A DNA stretch of 64,000 nucleotides from positions 11,981,001 through 12,045,000 of the forward strand of contig NC_132972.1 in the NCBI RefSeq assembly GCF_047496725.1, given 5' to 3'. Below, one piece after another: positions 36,721 through 48,612 of the stretch (its first letter is position 1; every line of letters starts with the position of its first letter). This DNA is from Anoplolepis gracilipes (taxonomy: Eukaryota > Arthropoda > Insecta > Hymenoptera > Formicidae). The notes beneath the pieces are model-generated. The model made no database searches, was not told the DNA's origin, and saw nothing but the letters and a program-made list of their open reading frames with translations. Position numbers and translations under genes: made by a program.

Positions 36721-37320
36721 ACGTCGATATTATCGGAGCCACAAATTGCAGTCATCGGTAGTTAGGGTCAAACCTCAAACTCCATTAGCCAGTCTAATAA
36801 TGTTCCCGTTGAGAGGAGCGTTTTTGTTTAGGTCATCAAATGAATGAATCGTCAGTGTGAAATATATAGGTGATTACTCTGCGCAATTTTCCGAGAATAA
36901 TACATAATATCGATTTTGCGTTCGATGAAAATCGAATGCAAATATTGATCGTCACATGGATTTCTATTATACACGCAAAAAGGGAGTGGCTTTTACTTTG
37001 ACGTTTCATATTTCGCGTTATCCGCCTTCTCCGATGTTAACAAAAGGAACTCTATTTACAGCGCCGACGCTTCTCGTCTCCGCTAGAAGTTGCCGCGTGT
37101 TATTAACATCTCGTGGCGAAAACTTGGTTTTCATTTCCTGAGGAGACCGTCGCACGAGATCGACGATGCCGTGCATTACAAGTATACCGTCGTATTTCCG
37201 TCTTAAACTTAATTCAAGGATTATCTGACGCGGTTGCTCAAACGCGAATTTTATCAATTTGCGAGTTCGCGCATAACTGCTAAAGTATTCGTGAAAATAA
37301 AACGCGCATTATATCTCGTT
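36721..37320. other. GC-richer block, candidate regulatory DNA
   Basis: About 600 bp of unique CpG-containing DNA. Opposite-strand open frames overlap at 36956-37257 (61 and 79 codons), neither recognised. Confidence 0.35.
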
Positions 37321-38200
37321 AAACTTGATATTATCGAAGAAAGAAGGGAAAAGCATTTTATGCCCAGCAACTGATAAAACAAATCGTGTTATGGAAATGA
37401 AAGAAGATAAGATAAAAGATAATGTAATTGTTTAATAAAACTTATCTCTATCATAATACAATAATTTCGCTTACAAACTACTATAATCGTAAAATGGGAA
37501 AAATTTGTACTAAAAAATATTGTTTTACTGTATAGATAAAAAATACTACACATGACACCTTTCTCCTTTCAGTTTGATATTTATGATTGTATTGTAAAAA
37601 AGAATTTGATATTATTTAGGATAGTACTCCATGACAGCTCTTAGGCATCATGTAACATTTATCAAATTTTAAAATTATTAGGTTGATAGACGTTTAAATT
37701 TGAAACCCTGAAAATGCAAAAAAAAAAAAAAACAATTTTTCACGTTTACCTATTATATATCAAAATAATAACAGTAGATTATTAAAAGTCAATTATTTTA
37801 TTTTTGTTACGTTTACATTTTTTTATTATCAATGAATTTTTATTATCAATTGTTATAACTGAATAATGATATTTTTTAAAAGTATTTTTATTTTTTTATT
37901 TATATTTTTAATATTTTATTTTTGTATCGAATAGTCAATTTTTATATTAAACTTTTTTTGCATAAAATATCAGATTATAAAAAAATCATATATCTTATTC
38001 AACAAATTTCATGGAATTTAATAGTGAATTTAATATCGTCCTTTTGCGTTGCCTGTCCGTTATTTAACTGGCTATTTGGCTGGTTATTATTTATCGCTAA
38101 ATTTAAATTTCTGATAAGGGATAAGTTTCTTTGTGAATTGATTGAGTCGACTGATGATGAGATTGGTTTAACGAGCAGCAATAGAAAGACGAATTCGAGA
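37321..38200. other. AT-rich spacer
   Basis: AT-rich; contains a 15-base A run (37718-37732). Two antiparallel open frames overlap at 37922-38214 (94 and 71 codons) without recognisable similarity. Confidence 0.55.
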
Positions 38201-39140
38201 AATTGATTTTTCACATAGGTGCGATTTAACAGGATTTTACGTCTAAGGTGATAGCGCCGAGACGCGGTTATGTATATTTACGTGACTAGACGTTAAGCAT
38301 TTTGCACGGTTCACTTGCAGCAAGAACGGACGGTATTCGCATAAATTCTTCTATCTAGGAAATTGCCGTTTTTCTCTCGTTCTACCTTCGTCTTTCTATC
38401 GTTCGTCGAACTTAGATATGCTAATAGTTCGCTACCTCGCTTTCATCGTCGTTAAGAATAAATCTTACTTGCGACCTACGCTGGGTCACGAACTTAAAGC
38501 GTCATGAATTAGACAAAATACACATATGCAGTCTTTCTAAGAAAATTTAAAATTATTGAATTATTATTTTTGTCATTTTTTTCCGTGCTGTTATTTTTAA
38601 AAAAGAATAAGTTCATTTAAAAAAAATAGAAGCTCCATTAAACTATCAACAATTTCTTTGTTAATTGTTAATCATTGTTATATATATAATACGCGTTTAT
38701 TGATTATGAATATTATATAGCTTTGTATAGCTATACAATATATAACATTGATATGTGGAAATAAAACAATTAATGTTACTCTCAAGTTATGATTTATTTC
38801 TTGCTTTTCATTTTCATGCAATAATGCTAATCGATGATAATCTGGTATTGAAATTTCTGGTTGAAAATGCAATTTGTATAAGGATGACATTCAATCCTGT
38901 TACAATCACTGCGTGAAATACAAAGATTGCAAATTTGCTACGGCATTTTCTTCATGGTGTTACTGTAAGCTGATTTGCAACTTCGTGGGAAGTCCATCGA
39001 GCCCAGATCCTGTGGTTATGTAGACCCGATTCTGGTCTACCAACTTCAATCTCGCAGGCGGTATAATGCCATAGCGATAAGACTAATGTAAGTTAGGTCA
39101 CGTAGCATCACAGCACGTTGAGATATTACGATAAGAGTAT
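38201..39140. other. Two GC-richer patches separated by AT-rich DNA
   Basis: Mixed unique blocks at about 38201-38510 and 38900-39140 flank an AT-rich stretch. The second includes a short stem GTAGACC/GGTCTAC near 39019-39041. It does not fold as a tRNA: no acceptor stem and no TTCRA loop in register. Confidence 0.35.
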
Positions 39141-40380
39141 CCTTACTTGTATTCATATCCGCCCAATGTATGCATTACACGCATATATATACACATAGTC
39201 TAAATAACTCTATCTGCTTTCGACTGACTATAGTATCGGACTGTAGTATGTAAAATATAGAAAGCGATATAATGTTGAAGACATAATGTAATGTATGATG
39301 ATGATTTCAAACAGCTCCACACGATTAATAATTTTTAGTGAAAATAGCATTTTTCCGAAAACCGCGAATCAAATAATAAACATTATTTCTTCAGCGTAAA
39401 GAGTATCAATTGCTGGCCAGCATCACTTGTTGCAACGATGCCATTTCCTTCGTTGAATTAATTGCTAATTAAATTGCACATGTCGATTCTGTTCATAGGG
39501 CTCTCGATGAGTTACGCGTGATCAAGCGAACATTGTGGCTCATTATCTCATTTAACCGATTTTCAATTTCCGTGCGGAAATGATGTCGGCAATGTTTCAT
39601 GAGAAACGTCATTTAAAAAGTACATTCAAAAACGAAAAATGACAAAATAATTAAATGATTAATTTACCAAATATTGGCAATTTAATTATAATATATCATA
39701 TGGAAATATTTATCAATTAAATTAGAACAGCAAATTTTACATTTTCAATAATACGAGTAAACAAAACATTTAACAAATATAGTTAAAATAAAAATAGAAA
39801 CAATAAATCTTTTGAATATTATATGAATAAAAGTAAGATATTTAGCAAACAAATGAAACTATCATAAACTGAAAAACCGAAAGAGAGAAAATAAATCTTG
39901 TGAAGGTATATGTACATATTAAACTATTCATCTATCTTAAACAACGAGTAATAATAAAATGTCTTTACATAAAATTACCTGTTAATTAATAATGTTACAA
40001 TGTTAATTAATAATGTTATAACAACTATCGCAGCTTGTCCATAATTATGCATTATTCCTCATACTGTTCAGCAGCGTCGTATTGATTCGATTAATTCATC
40101 ATAAAAATCATTGATCATCTAATCGTGACTTTATGCTTCACACAAATGTAGTCTATAATATACGAGAAATCGTAATAATTATTTAATTTTTTTAAATAAA
40201 TCTGGACTTTGTTCTTTTTTTTTTCTTTCCTTAAAACTCGTTTGAATCTTTTTCACGATCGTTTAGTATTCAACTTTTAAAATTTTCTTTTTGTTTATAA
40301 TATAATAACAATTGCAATCAAATGCTTTATTAAGTGAACAACTTATCGGTAATTTTTTGGTGAATGCAATGTTTACAGTC
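39141..40380. other. Mostly AT-rich spacer
   Basis: AT-rich apart from a mixed patch at about 39360-39600. A 20-bp tandem pair (GTTAATTAATAATGTTA type) sits at 39981-40019. No gene is seen. Confidence 0.55.
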
Positions 40381-41060
40381 TCTCACGAGGACAAGTATAA
40401 CGTGTAAAACGCGATTAATAAACGTCAACAATCAAGCGCCTTATGTGACAGCGACTCAGCTGTTTTCTTACGTCGCTGTCATTATGATTCGCGTACTGGT
40501 GCGATACAATCGCGCATTCTTACATGATTGACAATGAGTAAATCAGTTGTATATACACAATATCACGTGCGTAGTAACCGCAACCCATCTACTTTTCCTT
40601 CGCGAGGATAAATAGCTCTAAATTAGGTATCGATTTTACATGTTGGATCGCATCGTTTAATGGAACAATAGACGCATCGCATTGTACGTGTATTATAGAA
40701 ATGCACGCGATAAAATTACAGCGTAGTAATTAATGTGCGTAGTCTCGGCAAATGTTCGATCGAAAATTATAATCTCGCAAAGTTTTATGCCACTGTGCCA
40801 TAATGCATAATCTATCGAGCACAGATTTACGTATAATTCATAGAGCTACAAATTATCCAAGATAATACGAATCTCTTGTTTTCTCGAGAATGCACGCATA
40901 ACGACAAATCATCACAATATTGTGCAGACTTCAATATTGTTCTAAACTTCTATCCCTGCCCGGCAAATATTTCACATTGAAAACGATTACCACGATATTT
41001 ACCCCTTCTCAACAGTACGTGATAAATATCCTAATCTGTTACATTTGTACATGAATTGTA
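40381..41060. other. Extended moderate-GC block
   Basis: About 680 bp of unique, CpG-containing DNA without a long open frame. Candidate conserved non-coding DNA by composition only. Confidence 0.3.
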
Positions 41061-43400
41061 TCAGAATTATTAGTTTTCAAATTTTAATAACAAACGTTTA
41101 GACGAATGTAAAGTTGATTTTTTTTACTACAATATCGACAAATGGAATTACTTATCCATGATTTTTTCAAGTTTTACGAGTAATACGAGTTTCAAGTAAT
41201 TAAATTATTTTGAATTAAGCATGAAATTAAAATTTTTGTTAAAATAAAGTCTATTTACGATATTAAACTTATAAGAAAAATTAAAGGCCATACATTATTA
41301 CCTACTTCTCTGTTCAAAGCGTTCGATGTATTAGAATTATTACTGTGACGATTACTTTTTATTTGAATGATTAATTACAGGATAAAATCTTTTTAGGATT
41401 AATTGTAGCTCTTAATTTTTACGATTTCGATGAAAAATTCATAATTTGCAATGGTTTATTAGGAATTGAAAAAGATATTACATCTGTAGATCTTATTTCG
41501 CGACGTACATTTAAAAGCAGAGCAAGTGGAATATATAGATATTTCACCGACACTCTTAGCAGCGGAACAAGAGAAATACCTAGATATATTTCTTTTACTC
41601 TTTCTCTTCTCTTTCCTGAAACTAAATGTACGCTATATTGTTTATCGAGAAGAAATGTCTCAACTTCTAAACAAGACTTGAAGTGTTCCTTCGATTTAAT
41701 ATTAGTTGATGCAATTTCTCTTTTTATATTAATTAATCTACTTTGCTTATTTACTTGAATGTAGAGTGGTTCTGAATAATATAGATATATGTATTTAAAG
41801 ATGAAAGAAATAGCTAACTGTTTTTTATTACTATTTCTCCGAAATAATTTTGTCTAAAATAATTTTTATGAATCTAAATGATCTCTTGTCGGCGCGATGG
41901 ACGGACGTACACGTTTGTATTTATCACAAATGTCAACGTTTCATATTCTACGTCAGTGCACTATCGCGAAGCCACAGTTAGAAATCGTCAAGCAAAATAC
42001 GTCTAGCGATCAATGTCATTCGTGTACGAGCGATGTGTTAGAAAAATAATAGTCCGCAATTTGACTGATTTATATCACGGTCATATGTAAATGCTGTCGA
42101 CATGATGACGATAACGTGACACATGATAATATAGAAAAAGTTTATTAATAAACGATTTTAAATAAACAATATTTTTAACTTTTAATTTTGTTACATTTTA
42201 TTACATTAAACTATTACGATTGAAATATTATGCATGACTTCTTGATGATGAAATAGCGTGTATTTATGTAAAGTCAATTATTTTCTATATTGCTTTTACA
42301 GGATACCGATATTTTATATCGTGTAATCAATCATTTTATAATATACAGAGCGATTTATAAAGTCGTACAAATAATTATATAAATTATCGATTCAATAACA
42401 TCGACATTTTTATTTACAAGGAAAAATTAACTCAAAATTGTTAAAGAATCTCATTAAACCAAATGCATATGGGTGCAAAATCCACATTGTATAACGAATT
42501 GTTTATTCAAGCAGGAATTATAAAATACGAATTCACTGCCCTACATTTGTAAATCCTAAATTGCAGAGACCTTTAACTGTTGGCAATTAATTAAAAGTTA
42601 AATTGAAACATACGCGAAATGACTGATCCATTTTCTTTTTGCTCGAGTCGCCATAAGTTTTTATCCGATGATACTAACGAATGTTAACACTTTCTTCGTT
42701 TCAACTATATAATTAAGTTTTCTCTTCTTTGTTGCGCACGAGGCGTTAAGCAAACGAGAACGCATCGAGACGGATAGCATTTGCGCGAGAGTTCTCGAGC
42801 GTATCAATAATTTATGTGAGCGTTCAGTGCCATCAATTTTATTTAATTAAAGAGTCGATTCCATTACTCTGCTAGTATATTGAAGTATCAGATATGACTG
42901 CTGTGAATGGATATTCTCATTAAATAAAGTAACGAATAAAGTAACGTCGCGACATTTGCCGCGCTATCTGTCGCGATAGTCGTATTAATTTTACAGAAAC
43001 GCAACATCTAACGTGTGCCGGAAAATAAATGCTCAAATTGATCTCTTGCTTTCATGTCTCTTATGCGTTATATCGACTTTTTATGCAGATCTTTCAACTT
43101 ATAAATTTGAATAACTGTCTGATAAACTTAATATAAAGAAATAGATTTTTTAAGAGAGAAATTTTAAAAAAAGATTTTACATTTTTAATATTTTATTAAA
43201 ACTTGTAGTATTAGAATATTTTTTTTTTAAAACTCTATTTTTGAGAGCTTGTATTATTCATAGTACGAATATTACAAGCTTAATTGTATTATTTTCAGTG
43301 TCTTAATTATATTTGTAATTTATTTGTATCACAAATTCGCATTTTTGTTCGATGGAAGAATAAACAATGATATATAATTCTCTTAAGTTTTCACGAGGTC
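41061..43400. other. AT-rich spacer with two mixed patches
   Basis: AT-rich with moderate-GC patches at about 41880-42130 and 42600-43080. No repeat or open frame of note. Confidence 0.5.
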
Positions 43401-43960
43401 ATTGTACACCAAGAATCGCTATAAATAATATGACGTAAAACAACCGCGGTACAGTTTCGTATCGATATTGAATACGAATTATATTGAGTTTTATGTTTCC
43501 ACATCTGATTTATAAGCATGGCTAGCCACGAAATAAACAGACGAACGCGAATGGGGTATTTTAAAAGTGGCGACCCTCCGACCAAAGAGGGAGAAAATGT
43601 TATTTCACTAATGGAAAGTCGGATCCACAAATCGGCGGCATCGCAGCGTTCACTTCTTTGTCTTTTGGGGTCTATGCTCCGGTTTTTCAATTTAAAACGA
43701 CTTTCAAGGGGAACAAGGAGAAAGACCGATCGATATCGAGCGGGCCAAATGGCACTGGTAAATTGGAATTGTTACCGATAACGACGTTGTCAGAGCCAGT
43801 CGTGGTCGCATGTCCTTAGAAATCATTCCGCGTAATTCAAGTATAACTTTTGACAAATACAAATCTTGTAATAATGAACGATATTAGACTTGTTTCTCGC
43901 TCGCGCAATGTGTAGCGAAATCATTGTTACGAATCTTGGAAGTTCCGAAGACTTCAAAAA
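43401..43960. other. GC-richer block with unassigned small open frame
   Basis: Unique block. The plus-strand frame 43518-43781 (87 codons, starting MASHEINRRTRMGYFKSGD) has a mixed, fairly hydrophilic composition with little AT bias, so it looks more protein-like than most short frames here. An antiparallel 99-codon frame (43391-43690) overlaps it. I recognise neither. It could be a small exon or conserved regulatory DNA. Confidence 0.3.
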
Positions 43961-44450
43961 TAATAACCTTTTTTTTTTTTTTGTTAGCAGTTCTTTATAT
44001 AAATCAATTTTTATAAAAATTGCATAATTTTTAAACGACAAATACTAAATTGTTCTATATATGTAAAATAACTTCTTATATTCTATAGAAAAAAAATATT
44101 TTCCGTAATGTGAGACTAATATACATAATTGCAACAACGTATATATTATAGTCCTTAATATGTTTAATTAGCTTTAATCATTAAACTTAAAATTACATTT
44201 TTGTAAAAACAAGCATAAATATACATTATGCACGTACGCAAGCGCATATAAATGATAATAAGATAGAAATAATATAACTTTTTGTTTCTTCATCAAAATA
44301 TAATAACTATTTTATGTTATAATATTCTTCAAGATATACAGAGATATCCAAAATATGCCTATTTATTTAAAAAATTAAGATAGCATATATTGTAGTTAAA
44401 ATTGTAGTTAGATCTTTTTATATAAAAGCTTCTCAGTTCACCATCTTTCT
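43961..44450. other. AT-rich spacer
   Basis: AT-rich; T12 run near 43971-43982. Nothing else is seen. Confidence 0.55.
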
Positions 44451-44920
44451 TTCTCAGCTCAAAATATATGTTACCGATTTTTAATTAGCCGATTCAAGTT
44501 GAATCAGTCGCAAAGTTTGCAACAGTACCAAAGGCAAACTCGTAAATCCTGTATCATTATTACGACATTCGTTAGAAACTTCCGGTTCTGTCTTTGACGT
44601 TGCCGAGTTACCGCGCGCGCTTCCAGTTTCGTCATATCGCACAGTTGATTCAGTACACTGATCGTGCAGTTTCACTGTTATGGCAGCCGTAACGTCGCTT
44701 ATTGCGAAAAGTTATGGCTTTGCTGGCGTGCGCACGTCCGAAAATGTACATATGTATGCAGATGCAACGCGGAAAGAGGAAGGAGAATTTTCATAAATTC
44801 TGATTAACGCGCGATAAAGCACACCATCCAAGATTATACACTCAGAGTGATGATGCGTTTAAGTGCGGAAACAGTTAAGCTTGTCAAAAAGTTATAACAT
44901 AAGATGTTCAACGTTGCAAT
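44451..44920. other. GC-richer block, candidate regulatory DNA
   Basis: Unique CpG-containing sequence; the 64-codon minus frame (44481-44675) is unrecognised. Confidence 0.35.
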
Positions 44921-45203
44921 TTACATAATATGTGCTTGCCTGTATAAATTGCGCAGAAACTGGTACAGAATTGTGTACCAGTCCATTGATTGGTCAAATT
45001 ATTCAATCTATGAAAGAACTTATTGTTCTCTCATAATTACGAAATTATTGTGAAGTTATTAAAAGTATGTAAAATTGTTGTATTATTGATTCATACAGTT
45101 TAATATATAATTTTCACGACTAAAACGTGCAGTACATAATTGAACAATGAAATCTTGTTGTCTACTTCAAGATTTAAAAGAAAAGTACCAAGATGTCTTT
45201 AAT
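44921..45203. other. Spacer
   Basis: Mixed to AT-rich. It contains a small hairpin ACTGGTAC-AGAATTGT-GTACCAGT at 44959-44982. Confidence 0.5.
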
Positions 45204-45656
45204 AATTGAGACACTGAAAATAATACCGATCGAAGTACGAAAATTACAAATCCCAAAAATAGGTAGTTTAAAAAGAATATATATAATTTTTAAGTGATAA
45301 TGTGTAGAAAAAGTCGACGTAATATTGATCTTCTTTTTTAGTTCATTTTTTATAGTTTTTTTCTATATAATAATAATTATTTTTTTTCATTATCTTAGGT
45401 ATCTAAAACGTACAGAATAGGAGATAAACAATTGAGACACTGAAAATAATACCGATCGAAGTACGAAAATTACAAATCCCAAAAATAGGTAGTTTAAAAA
45501 GAATATATATAATTTTTAAGTGATAATGTGTAGAAAAAGTCGACGTAATATTGATCTTCTTTTTTAGTTCATTTTTTATAGTTTTTTTCTATTATATAAT
45601 AATAATTATTTTTTTTCATTATCTTAGGTATCTAAAACGTAAAATAGGAGATAAAC
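45204..45656. repeat. Recent 226-bp tandem duplication
   Basis: Two adjacent copies (45204-45429, 45430-45656) begin AATTGAGACACTG and end AGGAGATAAAC. They differ only by a 3-bp insertion in the TATAATAATAA stretch and a 2-3-bp change near CGTACAGAATAGG, so they are about 98-99% identical by eye. No coding content. The near identity suggests either a young duplication or an assembly artefact. Confidence 0.9.
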
Positions 45657-46146
45657 TATTGGATCGAAATTGATATCTCTTTATTTACTTTTTTATAGAT
45701 AAAAATTAAAGAAGGCACACTTTAAACGCTGAGATCTGAGACACTATGTATTTCTTGTTAAGGATTAAACAAAGTCCACTTTAATATGTTTTACTCAATA
45801 CATATTCTGACATCAAAAATTATTTCTTTTAAATTAATATTTTTATAATATACCAGGGCAGATAATTTGTAATTAACGATATCCTAATTTACAATTATTG
45901 CTAATTTATAATAATAACTGTAACTATGGTAAAATATAAATTGTCATTGTAACGATATTAATACAGGATCGAGCAGAAGCACTGTTCAAATTTAAAGGGT
46001 TAATTAAATGCTACTACAGAGACCGCGGGCAAAAGTAGTATTCATGTGAATTTTGTATTACTAATTATACAAATGTAATATTACAAAGTAAATTGTAAAT
46101 GTAAATTTACAAAGATATGTAACTATAAAAAGTGTGTGCGTGTGTG

Positions 46147-46189
<43 letters not shown>

Positions 46190-46430
46190 TTAAATTTTTG
46201 ATTATAAATATTAATTATAACTACATATGTTTTTGATTTTAGATTGATCAGAAATTTTCTTATTTAAATTATAGATGCGTATAAAATTTTACAACTATTT
46301 TCTACGCATTCATTTATATATTTGTAATACATTTGTAATACATCTCGAATTAGATTAAAATCTGAGTAAAAATAGTAAAAAAGTGAAAATATGTTAAAAA
46401 AACAATAAAGTTTAAAATATAGATACATTA
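45657..46430. other. AT-rich spacer with GT microsatellite
   Basis: AT-rich with an imperfect (GT)n tract at 46132-46186; nothing else recognised. Confidence 0.6.
46132..46186. repeat. (GT)26 microsatellite, interrupted
   Basis: GT repeat of about 55 bp with GCG and TTG interruptions near its left end. Confidence 0.95.
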
Positions 46431-47049
46431 TCTTTCTCGTCCTCTTCTGTCAGATAATTCGTTTACTGACGTAGATGCGAAAGTGCTTTTGAATTTTGCT
46501 CACCTAATTCGGTTTAGTTTGACAGAAGTGTTCAAAGTCCCTCATCTCGTGAGATGAATCCGGAGGATGGTTGTTTATTCGTGTTCACCTTACACTACTA
46601 TAGATGTATGCACTAAGAGTTTTCAAATAATTTAAAATCGCCAGTTGAAAAAGTCGTTCCTCGCACCACTTAATTTTAAAACATCATCCACGATTCCTGA
46701 TTCAGTTTCTCATCATTGAGGCACCGCCTCGCAACTACATGATCGATGTAAGCTTCCGATTAATCGATACTGTCTCAATTAAAAATAACTAAAATTTATG
46801 TAAGTTAAAGATCACGAACTTTTGCACAATTCTTGCGTCTTAAATAACGAGTATCTCCATTCACATATCGATTGGTCCCGATTTATTTCGCATTTGAACG
46901 CAATTGTATGTGTTGCTCGAGTTTTTATTTATGCATAATAGCAGCATTAGACTTACGGGTCTTTTCGAAGTTTTTTACTAAATTTTCACTGCACTTGTTA
47001 CAAGTCAGTTTTAATCGAAGTCTCGAAATCGCAAATACTCGCGCACTTC

Positions 47050-47262
47050 TATTTTTTCCAAAACTTCTTTCAGCAGATTCGACAGAATTGTGCCACTCTC
47101 TACTTTCTTCCAGCGTCTGCACTCGGCATGTCGATCACATGACTATCGTTCTACGAAGGACCTCGATTTAAATCGCCGATTATATTTCCGCGACAGAGAA
47201 ACATCCACTCCGAAACCGTGCGCGCCGAGGATCGGGCGGTGACTGAAAGCGTCGCGCGGTCT
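47050..47262 (+). repeat. Diverged direct duplication, copy 1
   Basis: About 200 bp that recurs at 48416-48612 in the same orientation. Shared blocks include GTGCCACTCT, GCATGTCGATCA, ACGAAGGACCTCGATTTA and GATTATATTTCCG in the same order. By eye the copies are roughly 80% identical with small indels. This copy is embedded in the CpG- and CT-rich block and is itself GC-richer. No continuous reading frame is shared between the copies, so the duplicated unit is more likely regulatory or untranslated than coding. Confidence 0.8.
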
Positions 47263-47459
47263 CGCGCCCTGTATCTCTGTCTTTCTCTATCTGGCTCTCA
47301 CTTCCACCTCTATACTCCCTCTCCCTTTCGCGGCGCACATTTTCTATCTCTCTCCCTCGCATCGATGGGATAAGGAAGAACATTCCTCGCAGCTTTCCTT
47401 TACTCACTATCTCACCCCCACGCGGCTTCAATCCTTCTCACTTTCTCTTTCTCCCCCCC

Positions 47460-47462
<3 letters not shown>

Positions 47463-47493
<31 letters not shown>

Positions 47494-47501
47494 TCTCTCT
47501 C
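47463..47501. repeat. (CT)n microsatellite in pyrimidine tract
   Basis: CT14 tract with a TA interruption at 47491-47492, preceded by C8 (47453-47460). Confidence 0.9.
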
Positions 47502-47830
47502 GCTTCTTCTTTGTTTGTCATCCTTGTCTCTCGCTCGCAAACGGCGTCCGTTCTCTTTTATCTCGCGAAATAATTCCGTTCTCGTCTCTATTTTCGTCTC
47601 GCGCGGCATTCCACACGCACGTATCCACCCTCTTTCTCATACTCATCTCATCCCTTCGCGTCCGGTGCACGCGCGAGCATCCAACGCAAAGTGCCACGCC
47701 TACCCTTTCTGTGTACGTGCCATTGATACGAGAGGGAAACCTAACTTAGCATCAAGCGGCGTTCTAGCTTTTTCGCTCGGCATAATCTTTACGAATGATT
47801 ATCTCGATTATGTATATATGTTGTGACAAG

Positions 47831-48415
47831 CGGTTTGATACATTAATACAGAAGACTCTTTGGAGAGAAAGAGGAAACTTATATAAAATTTCTTTGTTAG
47901 TCTCAATAATTTTATAGAACGTTAGCAAAAATTAAACATTGAGAATTAGGTTAAAGCTTGAGTGATAAAGTAATGAAGTAGTAAAGTGATAAAGTTGGAA
48001 ATAGTAAAGGCTAAGAAAATTAAGGGTCGAGAATTTACAGTTTACAGTTTTTTGCCCAAAGCATAGGACTGAGAGATTAAAATTTATGTATCGAGGAACA
48101 TATATTAACAATTGAGATTATTACATCTAAATTTAACATTAGATTAGCACTATATTTTTCTCCATTTTGCCCTATTTTTCTAAATCTAAGTATTTTCTCT
48201 AAGATCATTCTATGTATCTTTACAAGATTTTTTCTCTTTATTCATAATATAATTAAGTTTGTGACAGCAACAGTAGCGTTTTATATTTCGTTAAACTTTT
48301 GTAACTGATCTATAAGAAATTTTGTAATCTCTGTCTGAATTGGCGGAGAAAATTTAGACGTATTGTTAGATTTTATTGCGAACTTTAGAAAGATCTTTTG
48401 TAATTTTAAGAATTT
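47831..48415. other. Spacer between duplication copies
   Basis: AT-rich to mixed; short GTAAAGTGATAAAGT-type direct repeats near 47960-48010. No gene is seen. Confidence 0.5.
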
Positions 48416-48612
48416 AATTTTTTTTCAGAACTCAATTTTTCCAGCAGAATAGTGCCACTCTACTTTCTTCGTGTGCACTCAGCATGTCGATCATACAACT
48501 ATCGTTCCACGAAGGACCTCGATTTATATCGTCGATTATATTTCCGTAACAGAGAAACACCTGCTCCAAAAGCACGCCGAGAATCAGATGATTGAAAACA
48601 TCGCGCAAAACT
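48416..48612 (+). repeat. Diverged direct duplication, copy 2
   Basis: Partner of 47050-47262, more AT-rich and without the CT tract that follows copy 1. It ends at AAAACT followed by GTAAGTAA (48613-48620), a close match to an insect 5' splice site that copy 1 lacks. If transcribed rightwards, this copy could be an alternative untranslated first exon; that is inference. Confidence 0.75.

Larger units (their letters stand above)
46431..47830. promoter_or_regulatory. Most promoter-like block in the window (tentative)
   Basis: The largest GC- and CpG-rich region, about 1.4 kb. Its middle (47270-47520) is strongly pyrimidine-biased on the plus strand, including C8 (47453-47460) and (CT)n (47463-47490). 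Open frames in it (minus 47180-47431, plus 47515-47826, plus 46872-47171) are low-complexity or unrecognised. Such blocks in insects are often 5' untranslated exons or promoters. No TATA box and initiator pair can be fixed, so strand and start are unknown. The left part contains copy 1 of the 47.05/48.42-kb duplication. Confidence 0.3.

Noticed and set aside
39019..39045. Stem GTAGACC/GGTCTAC as part of a tRNA
   Set aside because: There is no acceptor stem, no T-loop TTCRA in register and no plausible anticodon arm. I found no tRNA or rRNA anywhere in the window by eye.
43749..43772. Start of a miR-263-like string (AATGGCACTGG)
   Set aside because: The match stops after 11 bases and the flanks do not form a precursor hairpin.
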